From positions 186,001-250,000 of the forward strand of contig JBDUUL010000024.1 in assembly GCA_039938515.1 (NCBI GenBank): DNA of 64,000 bases, given 5' to 3'. Positions 8,753 through 18,606 of the stretch are shown here, one piece after another. The notes below the pieces were generated by a model. That model did no database searches, had not been told where the DNA came from, and saw nothing but the letters and a program-made list of their open reading frames with translations. A program made the translations under genes and the position numbers. Each line of letters begins with the position of its first letter. Positions within the stretch are counted from its first letter, which is position 1. The DNA comes from Nitrososphaera sp. (GTDB taxonomy: Archaea > Thermoproteota > Nitrososphaeria > Nitrososphaerales > Nitrososphaeraceae).

Positions 8753-9817
8753 TTGAGTAAAGTCAGTATGCCTGTCAAGATTTTTGGAACTGTACTATCT
8801 CACGGCGTCAAGGGAAGGGCGCTCACGCAAGAAGCTTTCAGAACACTGGCAGAATCGCGAGACACTGACGAACTTGTCACGAGGATGAAAAACACGGTAT
8901 ACCTTGACGCGCTTACTAAGATGACAAAGCCATATAGCGCCGAAAAGATCGAAGGCGCTCTCCGGGAGTACCTGGTCAACAGCCACTACAAGATGGTCAG
9001 TGTGACTGGCGGATCCGGCGTTTTGCGCGCTTACTTTGTGCGGTACATCACTTGGAACCTAAAGCTGGTGCTGAAGGGAAAGGCACTCGGCAGGGTGTCG
9101 GAGGAAGTCGTCCCGGGCATCAACCTGAGGGCAGAGGAGCTTCTGGGAAGGCGAGACATCATTGTAAAGGCCATGGTGGCCAAGACCCTTGACGAGGCCG
9201 CGGCTGCTCTTGCAGGGAGTGAATTTGGAGAGGACGCCTCAAAAGCCGTTGCACCGTACAAGGACAAGGGCGACCTGAGGGTTTTTGATGTCTTTATCGA
9301 TCATGTGTTTTACCGCGGACTGGGCCGCGCGCTCGCACTAGAGTCCCAGTCGCCGGGTGTAAAGAACATCGTCGCAATAGATCTTGATTCGTACAACATA
9401 CTGGCCGTGCTTAGAGGCAAGTACTGGAACCTTGCCGCAAACGAAATAGAGGGACTCATCGTTTCGACTACATCCACGATGCCACGCGAGTCGCTTCAGA
9501 AAATGGTTAACGCGGAAAATATTCACGAGGCAATGTCGGAACTCTCGGCAACCATTTACAAGGAGATTGTTCCGCAGGGCGGCTCGGGTGCCGACGACAT
9601 TTCTTCTATCGTGACTCTCGAGTCGGGATTTGAGACGCTCCAGCTGAGGCGCATAGGCAGCGCTTTCAGGGCGACCTTTAGCGTTGGGACGATGGTCGCA
9701 GCACTGAAGCTGATGACGCTTGAGGTGAGGAACCTTTCCGCGATTGCTTCGGGCGTCGAGCAGAAGGTGCCCGTTGAGAAGATTCTGGCAAACATCATCA
9801 GGATGCCATCTTCATAA
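8753..9817 (+). CDS. atpC: A-type ATPase subunit C, second set
   Basis: 354 residues from TTG 8753 (or ATG 8768). All-helical, with the C-subunit landmarks YLDALTKMTKPYSAEKIEGA, RAYFVRYITWNLKLVLKGK, VFIDHVFYRGLGRALALES and a final RNLSAIASGVEQKVPVEKI, matching the conserved C-terminal region of archaeal subunit C. It is on the strand opposite to the rest of the second set and converges on subunit I (9939). In the first set the corresponding gene is embedded in the operon; here it is detached, an arrangement that would be consistent with an older, rearranged locus. Confidence 0.88.
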   Translation: MSKVSMPVKIFGTVLSHGVKGRALTQEAFRTLAESRDTDELVTRMKNTVYLDALTKMTKPYSAEKIEGALREYLVNSHYKMVSVTGGSGVLRAYFVRYITWNLKLVLKGKALGRVSEEVVPGINLRAEELLGRRDIIVKAMVAKTLDEAAAALAGSEFGEDASKAVAPYKDKGDLRVFDVFIDHVFYRGLGRALALESQSPGVKNIVAIDLDSYNILAVLRGKYWNLAANEIEGLIVSTTSTMPRESLQKMVNAENIHEAMSELSATIYKEIVPQGGSGADDISSIVTLESGFETLQLRRIGSAFRATFSVGTMVAALKLMTLEVRNLSAIASGVEQKVPVEKILANIIRMPSS

Positions 9818-9938
9818 AAGACGCCAGCCATCAGGCCCATTCTTGTGGTCGCCAGTCGTAAAGTGCAGCGCGCCCTGCCTGCTTCATTGAGCTGCGCGCC
9901 AGCTCATTTTTGTCCTTGATTGCCAGGCTGCTTTGGTC

Positions 9939-12101
9939 CTACTTGGCCTTTTTTGCGGCACTCTCTGCGGCCATCGGTCGTTTCTCGGTCCTCCGCTCCT
10001 CGGCTGTCAGATGCGGGTCCTTCCAGATGATGTTGGTATAGAGCATCTTGGGTAAAATCTTCTTAAACTCCACTCCCTCGCCAGAATACCATTTCGGGAA
10101 CCATTCGTAGAGGTGGAGCCTGATAGTCTGGATGTAGACAATGAGCCCCTCAATCATCATGATGCCGATGTTTCCACCGATTAGAATGGCAAGGTTGTGG
10201 GTGTTCTCGTACGACTTGTTGACGGTGACAAGAAGCGCGACGTGCACAAGAAGCATGATGCCAAGTCGGGTATAGCTGATAATGTTGGAGAGAACCTCTA
10301 TGATCCTTACAAGAATCACTTCGATTATGAGGCCCATGAGCCCGCCTCCCTCGCCATGCCCGTGAGCCTCGGCAATGTCTTCTTCCTTCTTGCCGCCGTA
10401 AATCATCACGGCTACAGTGGCAATGATAATTGGCGGTGCGGCCTTGGCGACGACCTCGACGGTGACCCACTTGCCAAATGCGTAGGTAAGCCACGGAATG
10501 GTTTCGGTATGGTGCTTGCCTCCGATTCCAAACATCCCGATAATGTCATAGCCGGAGCCGATGGCTGCCAGTATCAGTGCAAGCACTGCGCCGAACTGGA
10601 TTATCGAAGGTATGTCGTGGGTATATGCCCTGAGCTTGTCATTTTCCTTGAGGCTCCTCGCAAGCCGGAGAAAGTATGCCATAAGCAGGTGGACTATTCC
10701 AATTGCCACTGATACCTTTAGAATCTTGATTACTTCTGGAAACGTCAGGTCAGATACGTTGAGGATTCCCACGATACTTCCCAGCGGGCCTACCAGCGGG
10801 CCTATAACCTGAAGCTCCGAAATGTGGAATCCAAAAAAATCACCAGTTGCAAGCCCGGCGATACTGGCAGCCGCGCCTGACGCGGCGATAAGGGTTCCCC
10901 AGGTTCGGATTGAGCCGTTGCCCCTGACCCTAAGGAGCATCCCGAGCCCGAACAGCAGAAGTCCGTGCCCGAGGTCTGCAAACATGAGGCCGTAAAACAG
11001 CGGCCACACAAACGCAATGATAGGCGTCGGGTCCACCTCATCGTATCGGGGAGTGCCCTGGGTCTGCGTTACCACCTCAAACGTCCGCGTGTACTTTTTG
11101 TTGGTAAGAAGGGTGGGCAATGTCTTCGACGGGTCGGCGAACCTGTCGAACTTGACGTCCTCGATGACCGACACATAGTCCTTTGTAAGGTCCTTGAACC
11201 GTTTTTCCATCGTGTCCGGAATGTAGCCCTGAATTACCGCAAAGTTCTCCGTTCCTCCGGGCTTTCGCGTGACTTCAAGCACGTCCTTTGCAGCCCTCGC
11301 GGCCTCGTGCAGCGAGAGGAGCTTTGGCAAAAGCTCGACGTTTAATTTTGAAATTGATTTTGAAAGTACCAGAGAGCGCGCCTCGAGTTCCTTTACCTTT
11401 GCGTGCGCCTGATTGTATGCGGTTTTCGGGTTCTGCGACATGCTCGACGGTATCTGCAGGGGCTGGGTGTCGAAGCTGCGTAACACCTTGATAATCCGCT
11501 CGGAATCATCCCTAGAGCCCACTGCGACAAGGGCGGACTTGGTGTCGTTAAGCCGGGTGACGACCAGCTGTATTCCCTCAAGGCTGCGCCGGATTTCGGC
11601 CTCATCTTTTGAGTCGATTACAAAGATTTCGGCGTAAAAGTGCTTTAGTTTTCGGAGCGAGCCCAAGTCGATGTTGAGACTTGCAGCCATGCCAAGCGCC
11701 GCCTCCACGTTCTTGTTCTCCTCGAGCTGCTTTGTGACGCTGCTCCGCTCGGAGAGCAATTCCTTTGGCTTGGCCAAAAGGCTGGCCGCGTTGTCCTCAA
11801 GTTTGGCTATAAAGTCCTGGATATCTGAAATCTCGTAGCTGGTCTTGCCCGTCGGCGCGCCCTTGAACATTGTTGCCATGACGCCGGTTTCAAGCGGAAT
11901 GGAGAGGGCACGTATTACCTCATCAATATCCTGATAAAGCCTCTGGGCTTTGAGCAGGAGGTCGTCGAAATAGGGATTTGGGTGGTCAGAAGTTGTCTGG
12001 AGCGGATGAAACCATTCCAGCTCTGCTATCTTGCTCACGGCCTCCTGAGCCTCGACCCGGGGCAGAATTATTGCTGCCTTTTTCAGTCTGGCAAGTACCA
12101 T
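9939..12101 (-). CDS. atpI: A-type ATPase subunit I (a), second set, full length
   Basis: 720 residues. The N-terminal half (1 to about 370) is the cytoplasmic arm with coiled coils and the YDEVDPTPIIAFVWPLFYG motif that opens the membrane domain; about seven membrane helices follow, including MFADLGHGLLLFGLGMLL and IISYTRLGIMLLVHVALLV, the latter carrying the arginine expected in the proton path. It contains a Gly/His-rich loop (AEAHGHGEGGG). A TATA-like ttttaaag lies near 12135, about 30 nt before the ATG, so it can be transcribed alone. It ends in a charged tail (ESAAKKAK). Confidence 0.95.
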   Translation of the reverse strand: MVLARLKKAAIILPRVEAQEAVSKIAELEWFHPLQTTSDHPNPYFDDLLLKAQRLYQDIDEVIRALSIPLETGVMATMFKGAPTGKTSYEISDIQDFIAKLEDNAASLLAKPKELLSERSSVTKQLEENKNVEAALGMAASLNIDLGSLRKLKHFYAEIFVIDSKDEAEIRRSLEGIQLVVTRLNDTKSALVAVGSRDDSERIIKVLRSFDTQPLQIPSSMSQNPKTAYNQAHAKVKELEARSLVLSKSISKLNVELLPKLLSLHEAARAAKDVLEVTRKPGGTENFAVIQGYIPDTMEKRFKDLTKDYVSVIEDVKFDRFADPSKTLPTLLTNKKYTRTFEVVTQTQGTPRYDEVDPTPIIAFVWPLFYGLMFADLGHGLLLFGLGMLLRVRGNGSIRTWGTLIAASGAAASIAGLATGDFFGFHISELQVIGPLVGPLGSIVGILNVSDLTFPEVIKILKVSVAIGIVHLLMAYFLRLARSLKENDKLRAYTHDIPSIIQFGAVLALILAAIGSGYDIIGMFGIGGKHHTETIPWLTYAFGKWVTVEVVAKAAPPIIIATVAVMIYGGKKEEDIAEAHGHGEGGGLMGLIIEVILVRIIEVLSNIISYTRLGIMLLVHVALLVTVNKSYENTHNLAILIGGNIGIMMIEGLIVYIQTIRLHLYEWFPKWYSGEGVEFKKILPKMLYTNIIWKDPHLTAEERRTEKRPMAAESAAKKAK

Positions 12102-12275
12102 ATTGTTATTGCAAATTTTGCAAGGTAAAACGCTTTAAAATGTTTCCCTTTCTCAGCACCAGATGCTGACGTGTTCGGGGCGGCACCTGCAGGGCTTCGA
12201 CAAAGGGCGGCAGAAAACGGCGTCATGTCGAATGAGCGAATTGACGTAAAAGAGAGAAAAGGAGAGGTATCAGTC

Positions 12276-12617
12276 CTACTGGCCTAGGATGATAAACATC
12301 ATGACGATACCGTAGATAGCTATGGACTCTACCATACCTACGAAAATGAATACCTTTGACTGCATCTTTGGGTTGTCGCTGATAGCCGCAAGGCCTGCTG
12401 CTCCTACGAAGCCAAGGCCGACGCCTGCTCCGCCTGCCGCAAGGCCGAAGGCAAGACCCGCGCCAAGATATTTCGAGCCGGCCGCAGACGCGTTGGCGCC
12501 CGCGTTAGCACCCTGCGCAAAAGCCGACTCGCCAGAAGCCAAACCTGAATAACCAACTAGGGCAATAACTATAGCTGCCGCCGCTGAAAAAATTAACCGC
12601 TTAGAGTTCTTTTTCAT
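12276..12617 (-). CDS. atpK: A-type ATPase proteolipid subunit K (c ring), second set
   Basis: 113 residues: a signal-like N-terminus (about 1-34, ASGESAFAQG), an Ala/Asn-rich linker, then two membrane helices. The first is glycine-rich (GLAFGLAAGGAGVGLGF), the second carries Glu97 (VGMVESIAIYG), the ion-binding residue. The loop AISDNPKMQSK differs from AEKPEKFGQ in the first set. A TATA-like taattaaat at about 12640-12650 lies close to 26-30 nt before the ATG, so K appears to have its own promoter, which would allow the high copy number the ring needs. Confidence 0.94.
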   Translation of the reverse strand: MKKNSKRLIFSAAAAIVIALVGYSGLASGESAFAQGANAGANASAAGSKYLGAGLAFGLAAGGAGVGLGFVGAAGLAAISDNPKMQSKVFIFVGMVESIAIYGIVMMFIILGQ

Positions 12618-12680
12618 TTGAGGGCACAGCGAATAATGCCATATTTAATTATAACGAGGTGCGAATTTTGTAAATAATTG

Positions 12681-12827
12681 TCAGGCCTTTGAGAGGGCCT
12701 TGGTCTTGCTTGAGGAAATGCCGTCCTTGATTTCCTGCACCATAGAGTCGCGTTCACTCTTGAGTGCAGCCTTTGCTTTCTCAAAGTAGGCGGAAATCTC
12801 GTCAGCAGCTGTATTTTGCTTGCTCAC
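12681..12827 (-). CDS. 48-residue helical protein coupled to ATPase subunit D
   Basis: GTG 12827 overlaps the subunit D stop as GTGA, a sign of translational coupling. The 48 residues are one charged helix (SKQNTAADEISAYFEKAKAA, then LKSERDSMVQEIKDGISSSK). Position and composition suggest a stalk component, perhaps a shortened counterpart of subunit H, but it is less than half the length of H and I cannot assign a family. It ends 63 bp before the K start. Short enough to be missed by standard gene calling. Confidence 0.7.
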   Translation of the reverse strand: MSKQNTAADEISAYFEKAKAALKSERDSMVQEIKDGISSSKTKALSKA

Positions 12828-13534
12828 TTGGTGGACACCTTCTCCTGAATCAGGGGTGCTGCCTGTTTTTTCTGCTGCTCGGTATGCTGCATCTGCTCTG
12901 CGGTCTTTCTCTTGTCAAGTACCACTTTAACCTTCTTGAGTCGCACGAATTCTTCGCGCTCGCGTTCCTCAAGCGTGGCCTTGATAAAAATCATGGACTC
13001 CTGATACTGTGGAATTATCACGTATTCCAGCGCGTTGATAAGTTTCTGCGTGCGTTCAAGTTCCTTTGCCAGGCTGAAAATTGCATTCTCGTACTCGGCG
13101 GCCTTGCAAACGGCAGGGAGCATGGTCTTGATAAGCCTCGCCGCCTTGTCTACGGTGGCATTTGTCTCGGTAAACCCGTAGGACAGCTGGCTGCCTTCCT
13201 TGGTCTTTACCTGCAGGGTGGGGATCTTGACATCAACTATCCTGCGCACGTTGACGTCTACTTCCATAACGCTTGGCGTAGAGTTTGCAGTGGCCTCAAG
13301 CGTGCTTGTTCCAAGGCTCATGTACGAGTTGTAGACTGCGGTATATATCTCGCCCAGTGGGTTCCAAATGTCCTCTCTTGCCTTGTTGGCCTCTTCTATC
13401 ATCTCGTCTATTTTTTTGAGGAGCACTTCTCGCTTGTCGTCGAGGATCTTGTGCACCATCCTTGCCACTTGCATCGAGCGCCTTATCTTGATAAGCTCGA
13501 TTTTGGTTGCAGTTGCTCTTCTTCCAAAGGACAT
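12824..13534 (-). CDS. atpD: A-type ATPase subunit D, second set
   Basis: 236 residues from ATG 13534 (MSFGRRATATKIELIKIRRS), 5 bp after the stop of B. The N-terminal helix, the ARMVHKILDDKREVLLKKID segment and the C-terminal coiled coil with ALEYVIIPQYQESMIFIKAT are the D pattern. The extra C-terminal tail (KRKTAEQMQHTEQQKKQA) is Gln/Lys rich. An upstream in-frame ATG at 13633 lies deep in B and is not a likely start. It overlaps the 48-residue gene by 4 nt. Confidence 0.93.
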   Translation of the reverse strand: MSFGRRATATKIELIKIRRSMQVARMVHKILDDKREVLLKKIDEMIEEANKAREDIWNPLGEIYTAVYNSYMSLGTSTLEATANSTPSVMEVDVNVRRIVDVKIPTLQVKTKEGSQLSYGFTETNATVDKAARLIKTMLPAVCKAAEYENAIFSLAKELERTQKLINALEYVIIPQYQESMIFIKATLEEREREEFVRLKKVKVVLDKRKTAEQMQHTEQQKKQAAPLIQEKVSTK

Positions 13535-13539
13535 TCTTG

Positions 13540-14937
13540 CTAACCCTTCTTGTCTGACTTGTAGTACTGCTTGACGTGCTTTTCCTTTATCTTGGTAAGC
13601 TCTCCCTCCGGAAGGCTGGAGAGAACCTCCCACGCCCTTCCAAGGGTCTCGTCTAGCGGCCTGTTTTCGTCGGGTGCCTGCTTCAGGAAGTGAGTTTCAA
13701 ACATGTCGCCCGCGTCAAGGTATTTCAGGTCTACGCCGGTAAGCCCGGCCCTGCCGACGATTTCGGCCAGAGCCCTCACCTCCTGCGCTCTTGAATAGGC
13801 GTCATATAGCTGGTTGCCGACCTCCATGTGATCCGACCTTGTCTTGCCTTCGCCTACGCCGTCCTTCATGAGACGTGACAGTGACATGAGCACGTTTACC
13901 GGCGGGTAGATGCCCTTTCTAAAGAGGTCTCTTCCAAGGACTATCTGGCCTTCCGTGATGTAACCGGTCAGGTCAGGTATTGGGTGCGTAATATCGTCTG
14001 CAGGCATCGAAAGAATTGGAACCTGAGTTACACTTCCGTTCTTGCCCTTCACCCTGCCTGCGCGCTCGTAATTGTTTGCAAGGTCCGTGTACAGGTATCC
14101 AGGGTATCCCTTCCTGCCCGGCACCTCTTCACGGGCTGCGCTAATCTCTCGGAGTGCCTCTGCATAGTTTGTCATATCAGTCAAAATAGCAAGAACGTGC
14201 ATTCCAAGTTCAAAGGCGAGGTATTCAGCAACAGTAAGCGCAACCCGTGGGGTGATAATTCTCTCAATCGCTGGGTCGTCGGCAAGGTTCAGGAACAGCA
14301 CCGAGCGCCTGAGCGCGCCGGATTCCTCGAGGCTGCGCTTAAAGTATTGCGCTTCTGAGTACTGGACACCAATCGCGGCAAACACCACCGCAAAGTCCTC
14401 CTTTGTTCCGACCACCGCGGCCTGGCGCGCGATTTGCGCGGCAAGAATGTTGTGCGGCATGCCAGAGCCTGAGAATATCGGAAGCTTTTGTCCCCTGACA
14501 AGCGTAAGCATGCCGTCAATTACGGAAACGCCGGTCTGGATAAACGACGTCGGGTACTCGCGCCTCTCGGGGTTCATCGGCTCGCCGTTGACATCCAGGA
14601 ACTTGTCTGCAATGGGCTCAGGCAGTCCGTCGTTTGGTCTGCCTAGGCCATCAAACACTCTCCCCAAGAGTTCCTGCGAAACTGGCATCTCCATCGTCCT
14701 GCCAAGGAACTTGGCCTTGGTGCCGGTTATGGTGAGCCCAGTTGTGCCCTCGAACACCTGAACCACTGCCTTTCCGAATCCGACCTCCAGGACCCTCCCG
14801 AGCCTGCGTTCTCCGTCTGCAGTCTGGATCTCTACGAGCTCGTCAAACGAGGCCTTGGTTATCCCGTCAATAATCATGAGTGGGCCCTTGATCTCTGCTA
14901 CCTTGGTGTACTCTACGCCTGCGCTTGTGGAGGTCAT
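13540..14937 (-). CDS. atpB: A-type ATPase subunit B, second set
   Basis: 465 residues, the same length as the B of the first set. It carries [36 protein letters not shown] and [20 protein letters not shown]. It ends 5 bp before D and begins 1 bp after the A stop. The two B proteins in the window share all family landmarks but differ throughout, so each A gene travels with its own B. The C-terminal tail ends in [15 protein letters not shown]. Confidence 0.96.
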   Translation of the reverse strand: MTSTSAGVEYTKVAEIKGPLMIIDGITKASFDELVEIQTADGERRLGRVLEVGFGKAVVQVFEGTTGLTITGTKAKFLGRTMEMPVSQELLGRVFDGLGRPNDGLPEPIADKFLDVNGEPMNPERREYPTSFIQTGVSVIDGMLTLVRGQKLPIFSGSGMPHNILAAQIARQAAVVGTKEDFAVVFAAIGVQYSEAQYFKRSLEESGALRRSVLFLNLADDPAIERIITPRVALTVAEYLAFELGMHVLAILTDMTNYAEALREISAAREEVPGRKGYPGYLYTDLANNYERAGRVKGKNGSVTQVPILSMPADDITHPIPDLTGYITEGQIVLGRDLFRKGIYPPVNVLMSLSRLMKDGVGEGKTRSDHMEVGNQLYDAYSRAQEVRALAEIVGRAGLTGVDLKYLDAGDMFETHFLKQAPDENRPLDETLGRAWEVLSSLPEGELTKIKEKHVKQYYKSDKKG

Positions 14938-14938
14938 T

Positions 14939-16732
14939 TCAGGCAGAGACCTTCACCTCCTGGACTTGTCCGGTGCCCAGCTTGCGGAACTGTTCATCAA
15001 GTGACTTATCAAGATCACCCAGCTTTGCAAGCTGGTCTTCTGGGATCTCGAACTTGGCCTTTAGAAGTGACGTTATGATTGGCATCGCCCGGATGTCTGC
15101 AAGGGGCGTTCCAGCCCGCAGCGCCTTGAGCGCGTCCCTGTGGAACTTGACCATAAGCTTGACGAGTTTTATCTGCTTCTCTGGACTGCAGTACGTGTCG
15201 ACTTTGTCAAATGAGTTCTGCTGGAGTATGCCGATCTTTATCATCCTGGCGACTTCAAGAACCAGCTTTTCCTCGTCTGGCAGCGCCTCTGGTCCAAGCA
15301 GCCTTACGATCTCCTTCAGGGTGTCTTCTCTCTGAAGTGTGTGGTAGGACTCTGCCCTCAAATCGTACCATTCGCCGCTTACGTTCTCTTTCCACCACTT
15401 GGCGACATCCTCAAGGTAGCCCGAGTAGGACTGCATCCAGTTGATAGACGGGTAGTGACGCGAGTATGCTAGCCTGGTGTCAAGCGCCCAGAAGGTCTTG
15501 ATAAATCGGATGGTGTGTGTAGTCACGGGTTCCGTAAAGTCAGCGCCTGATGGCGAGACTGCGCCCACTAGTGTCACGGAGCCGGCCCTGTTTGGTGAAC
15601 CTAGAGCCCTTACCCTGCCTGCCCGTTCATAGAATTCTGCCAGACGCGAGGCAAGATATGACGGGTATCCCTCCTCTGCGGGCATCTCTTCGAGCCTGCC
15701 CGACATTTCGCGCAGAGCCTCGGCCCAGCGGCTCGTCGAATCTGCCACAAGAACCACGTCGTAGCCCATGTCGCGGTAGTACTCAGCCATGGTAACACCG
15801 GTGTAGATTGATGCTTCCCTGGCAGCCACTGGCATATTGCTGGTGTTTGCAACAAGAACAGTCCGTTCCATGAGCGGCCTGTTCGAGCGCGGATCTATGA
15901 GGTGTGGGAACTCGACTAGCACTTCGGTCATTTCGTTGCCGCGCTCGCCGCAACCTATGTAGACCACCACCTTGGAATCAGCCCACTTCGCGATCTGATG
16001 GAGCGTCACGGTCTTGCCTGTCCCAAATCCGCCGGGGATTGCACCCGTTCCCCCTTTGGCAATCGGGAAATAGGTGTCTATTACGCGCTGGCCGGTGATA
16101 AGCGGAACCGTCGGGTCGTAGCGTTCTGCATAAGGCCTTGGCCTTCGCACGGGCCACTTGTGGTACATTGCAAGGGGCGTCTTTAAGCCTGCCTTTTCTG
16201 TGGTAGCGACAATGTGGTTGATGTCATAATCGCCTTCCGATGCGATGTCGATCAACTTGCCTCCCTTGTGAGTAGGCGGCACGAGTATGCTGTGAATTAC
16301 AAGCGGCGATTCTTCGACCGTGCCCAGCACGGCGCCCGCTGCTACCTCATCGCCGTTTTTGAGGGCAGGCTTGAACCGGTATTTCTTTTTCATATCAACC
16401 GGCGTTGTAACTACGCCACGCCCAATGAACGCGCCAGACTTTTCGGCAATTTCGTCAAGTGGACGCTGGATGCCGTCATAGATTTTGCCGATGATTCCGG
16501 GCCCTAGGAGCACAGACAGCGGCTGACCTGTCCCGACCACCTGCTCGCCCGGCTTGAGACCTGATGTTGACTCGTAAACCTGAATGAATGCAACGTCCCC
16601 TGTAAGACGAATGACCTCGCCAATCAGTTTCGAGTCGCCGACCTCAACGGTCTCGTACATTTTGGCACTGGACATGCCGTCCGCTTTAACCGCCGGACCG
16701 CTGACCCAGACAATGCGACCTTTTGCAACCAT
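14939..16732 (-). CDS. atpA: A-type ATPase catalytic subunit A, second set
   Basis: 597 residues, full length. P-loop GGFGTGKT at about residues 234-241, then [19 protein letters not shown] and [20 protein letters not shown]. The Gly-Gly start of the P-loop differs from the GPFGSGKT more usual in archaeal A subunits and in the first set. It begins 5 bp after E and runs into B. As in the first set no intein interrupts it. Confidence 0.97.
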   Translation of the reverse strand: MVAKGRIVWVSGPAVKADGMSSAKMYETVEVGDSKLIGEVIRLTGDVAFIQVYESTSGLKPGEQVVGTGQPLSVLLGPGIIGKIYDGIQRPLDEIAEKSGAFIGRGVVTTPVDMKKKYRFKPALKNGDEVAAGAVLGTVEESPLVIHSILVPPTHKGGKLIDIASEGDYDINHIVATTEKAGLKTPLAMYHKWPVRRPRPYAERYDPTVPLITGQRVIDTYFPIAKGGTGAIPGGFGTGKTVTLHQIAKWADSKVVVYIGCGERGNEMTEVLVEFPHLIDPRSNRPLMERTVLVANTSNMPVAAREASIYTGVTMAEYYRDMGYDVVLVADSTSRWAEALREMSGRLEEMPAEEGYPSYLASRLAEFYERAGRVRALGSPNRAGSVTLVGAVSPSGADFTEPVTTHTIRFIKTFWALDTRLAYSRHYPSINWMQSYSGYLEDVAKWWKENVSGEWYDLRAESYHTLQREDTLKEIVRLLGPEALPDEEKLVLEVARMIKIGILQQNSFDKVDTYCSPEKQIKLVKLMVKFHRDALKALRAGTPLADIRAMPIITSLLKAKFEIPEDQLAKLGDLDKSLDEQFRKLGTGQVQEVKVSA

Positions 16733-16737
16733 TTTCT

Positions 16738-17352
16738 CTACTCTCCTCTGAGCATCTGGGCTATATTTTTCCTTATTAAAGGTTTGAGCAGCTCTATTCG
16801 TGAATCAAGCGTGTTATCAAAACTCATCGAGCCGTCTGCGGACTTTGTCCTCGTGCCGCCAAGTACGTCAATATACTGATCCGACACTCGCGCCTTGAGC
16901 TTTGGGTTCTTCTTTTGCAGGTCCGCAACTATTTTCTTTATCAAATCAGAGTCGTTCTTGTTGCATTCGACAATAATTTCATTATAGCCTACAGCAGCTG
17001 CCGAGTCCTCTATCCCCTTTGAAACAAGCGCACGGTACCCGTCGCTCTTGTTAGAACCAGCCAGCTGGGAGCGGGCCTTTTCAAAAGCCTCGTTAACGCC
17101 GTTTTCAATCACCAGCAGCTCTTTGTTTCTGGTCGCAAGCCTGCTTGAACCGACGATCTGCCGCTTCAGGTTCTCTGCCTGTTTTTTTGAGGCCTCGATA
17201 ATGCGCGCACGTTCAGATTCGAGCTTGCCGCGGGAAGCTTCGAGATTCGAAATTGAATCACGGTAAGCAGAATCGATAGTTGATACAAGTTCGGATTCCT
17301 TTTGAGACAAAACTTTGGTAATTGCTCGCTCAAGAGCAGAGCTTGTACTCAT
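16738..17352 (-). CDS. atpE: A-type ATPase subunit E, second set
   Basis: 204 residues; a long N-terminal helix ([20 protein letters not shown], then [19 protein letters not shown]) and a C-terminal domain with [20 protein letters not shown] and [20 protein letters not shown], the latter matching the GG...d.....NT end of subunit E. It opens the E-A-B-D unit; on the minus strand a ggttaaaat TATA-like element lies at about 17378-17386, about 26-34 nt before the ATG, and an AAAGGAG is nearer the start. Confidence 0.92.
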   Translation of the reverse strand: MSTSSALERAITKVLSQKESELVSTIDSAYRDSISNLEASRGKLESERARIIEASKKQAENLKRQIVGSSRLATRNKELLVIENGVNEAFEKARSQLAGSNKSDGYRALVSKGIEDSAAAVGYNEIIVECNKNDSDLIKKIVADLQKKNPKLKARVSDQYIDVLGGTRTKSADGSMSFDNTLDSRIELLKPLIRKNIAQMLRGE

Positions 17353-17381
17353 TAATCGGAACTCCTTTGACGAACAAGATT

Positions 17382-18020
17382 TTAACCTTTGGTTGTCTGT
17401 ACACGCTTTCTACCATTGTTCTGCTTTGGACCCGAAGGGATGTTTTTTGCCCCGTTGCCCGCACCCAGTGCCGCAAGACGGGCATCAAGCCTGCCTGCAA
17501 GAACCGACAGGCGCTTGAAGTGCCCTCCGTGCCAGTATACCTTGCCGCATGAGGAACACTGATAGAATTTGTCGTGCCTTGCAAGCAGGGGAACAGGGAC
17601 CAGACCTTCTACCTGGGAAGGGTTTCTGTTCTCAAGAAGCCCGTTGCACGTCGAGCAGCGCGAGCCGGCTGAATTGCCTGGATCACCGTCGAGCGCGATT
17701 GATTTTACTCCGGCCTTGGCAAGAATATGAAGCAGATCTTCAAATTCGTTTTTGCAGTCCACAAGCACGCCGGGCCTGTTGCTTGCAACGATTCGCTTGA
17801 ACAGCTCCCTGTCCGCAGTAAGGATTGTCCGGGCTTCGGCCTCACCGACCCGCATTACCTCGTCGTCATGTGTATGCGCAAGATAGGCGGTGTCAAAGCC
17901 AAAGGCGCGAAGTTTTCTCGCAACGCTTCCTAGCATAGCGTCCGCAAGAAACCTAGGCGGAGCCTGTTGAGACTGCTTATGAGCTGTCTTCAGAGGCAGA
18001 TTCGCCCCTGCATACCTCAC
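17382..18020 (-). CDS. Mut7-C family RNase (DUF82) with zinc ribbon
   Basis: About 212 residues from GTG 18020; no ATG lies close, and the conserved RFLADAMLGSVARKLRAFGF must be included, so the start overlaps the upstream CBS gene by about 43 nt. The Mut7-C domain is a PIN-like nuclease: visible acidic positions are in FLADAML, the RTILTADRELFKR motif and GVLVDCKNE. A Cys4 pair (CSTCNGLL ... CSSCGKVYWHG) forms the zinc ribbon typical of the family. The tail after about residue 170 is basic and low complexity. It is the last gene of an rqcH-CBS-Mut7-C unit, which suggests an RNA quality-control role; that role is inferred. Confidence 0.85.
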   Translation of the reverse strand: MRYAGANLPLKTAHKQSQQAPPRFLADAMLGSVARKLRAFGFDTAYLAHTHDDEVMRVGEAEARTILTADRELFKRIVASNRPGVLVDCKNEFEDLLHILAKAGVKSIALDGDPGNSAGSRCSTCNGLLENRNPSQVEGLVPVPLLARHDKFYQCSSCGKVYWHGGHFKRLSVLAGRLDARLAALGAGNGAKNIPSGPKQNNGRKRVQTTKG

Positions 18021-18582
18021 AGATAAAGCGCCCTTCGTCGTACTGCAATAAATCAGACCACTCGCTGCACTCGTCGCAATAGCCAGAGACTTTGGTCGAG
18101 GCCCGGGCCATGCCAAGCTCGCCCCTGATAATTGCGGCCTTTTCAGACACCACGTCGACAAGCTCGGGCGTAACCGCAATGACATCGGATGAAGAAATTA
18201 TTCCGACGAGCCGGTTCTTGTAAACTACGCCGAGGCGCTTGATGTTGTGTTTCCGCAAAAGCCTCGCAGCCTCGGTAATGCTTTCCTCGCCCTCTATGGT
18301 GTGCAGTTCCTGCATTACATCCTTCGCCAGTATCTTGCTTGGGTTGTCACCCTTTGCCACACCGAGCGTAACGATGTCCCAGTCCGTAACTACGCCCGCC
18401 GGCTTGCCGTCGGCTCCCATGATCACAATGCTACCAATCTTCTCTTCTTTCATTTTGGCCGAGATGTCCTTGATGCTGTCCTTTGGCTCTGCGGTAACTA
18501 CAGGGCTGTTCATGATGTCCCTGACAAGAACTCGCGTGGTCATGTTCGCGTCGGCGTGTTCTCTGGCGGGCTTCTTTACCAC
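17977..18582 (-). CDS. Two CBS domains plus C-terminal zinc ribbon
   Basis: 201 residues (187 if ATG 18543 is used). Two CBS repeats are clear: VRDIMNSPVVTAEPKDSIKD to VVTDWDIVTLGVAKGD and AKDVMQELHTIEGEESITEA to GIISSSDVIAVTPE. The C-terminus has a Cys4 ribbon (CDECSEWSDLLQYDE ... CEVCRG). CBS pairs bind adenosyl compounds and act as regulatory modules. It lies 24 bp after rqcH and overlaps the Mut7-C gene. What it regulates is not visible. Confidence 0.88.
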   Translation of the reverse strand: MVKKPAREHADANMTTRVLVRDIMNSPVVTAEPKDSIKDISAKMKEEKIGSIVIMGADGKPAGVVTDWDIVTLGVAKGDNPSKILAKDVMQELHTIEGEESITEAARLLRKHNIKRLGVVYKNRLVGIISSSDVIAVTPELVDVVSEKAAIIRGELGMARASTKVSGYCDECSEWSDLLQYDEGRFICEVCRGESASEDSS

Positions 18583-18606
18583 AGACAGGTACTCATTTTA
18601 ATTGCC

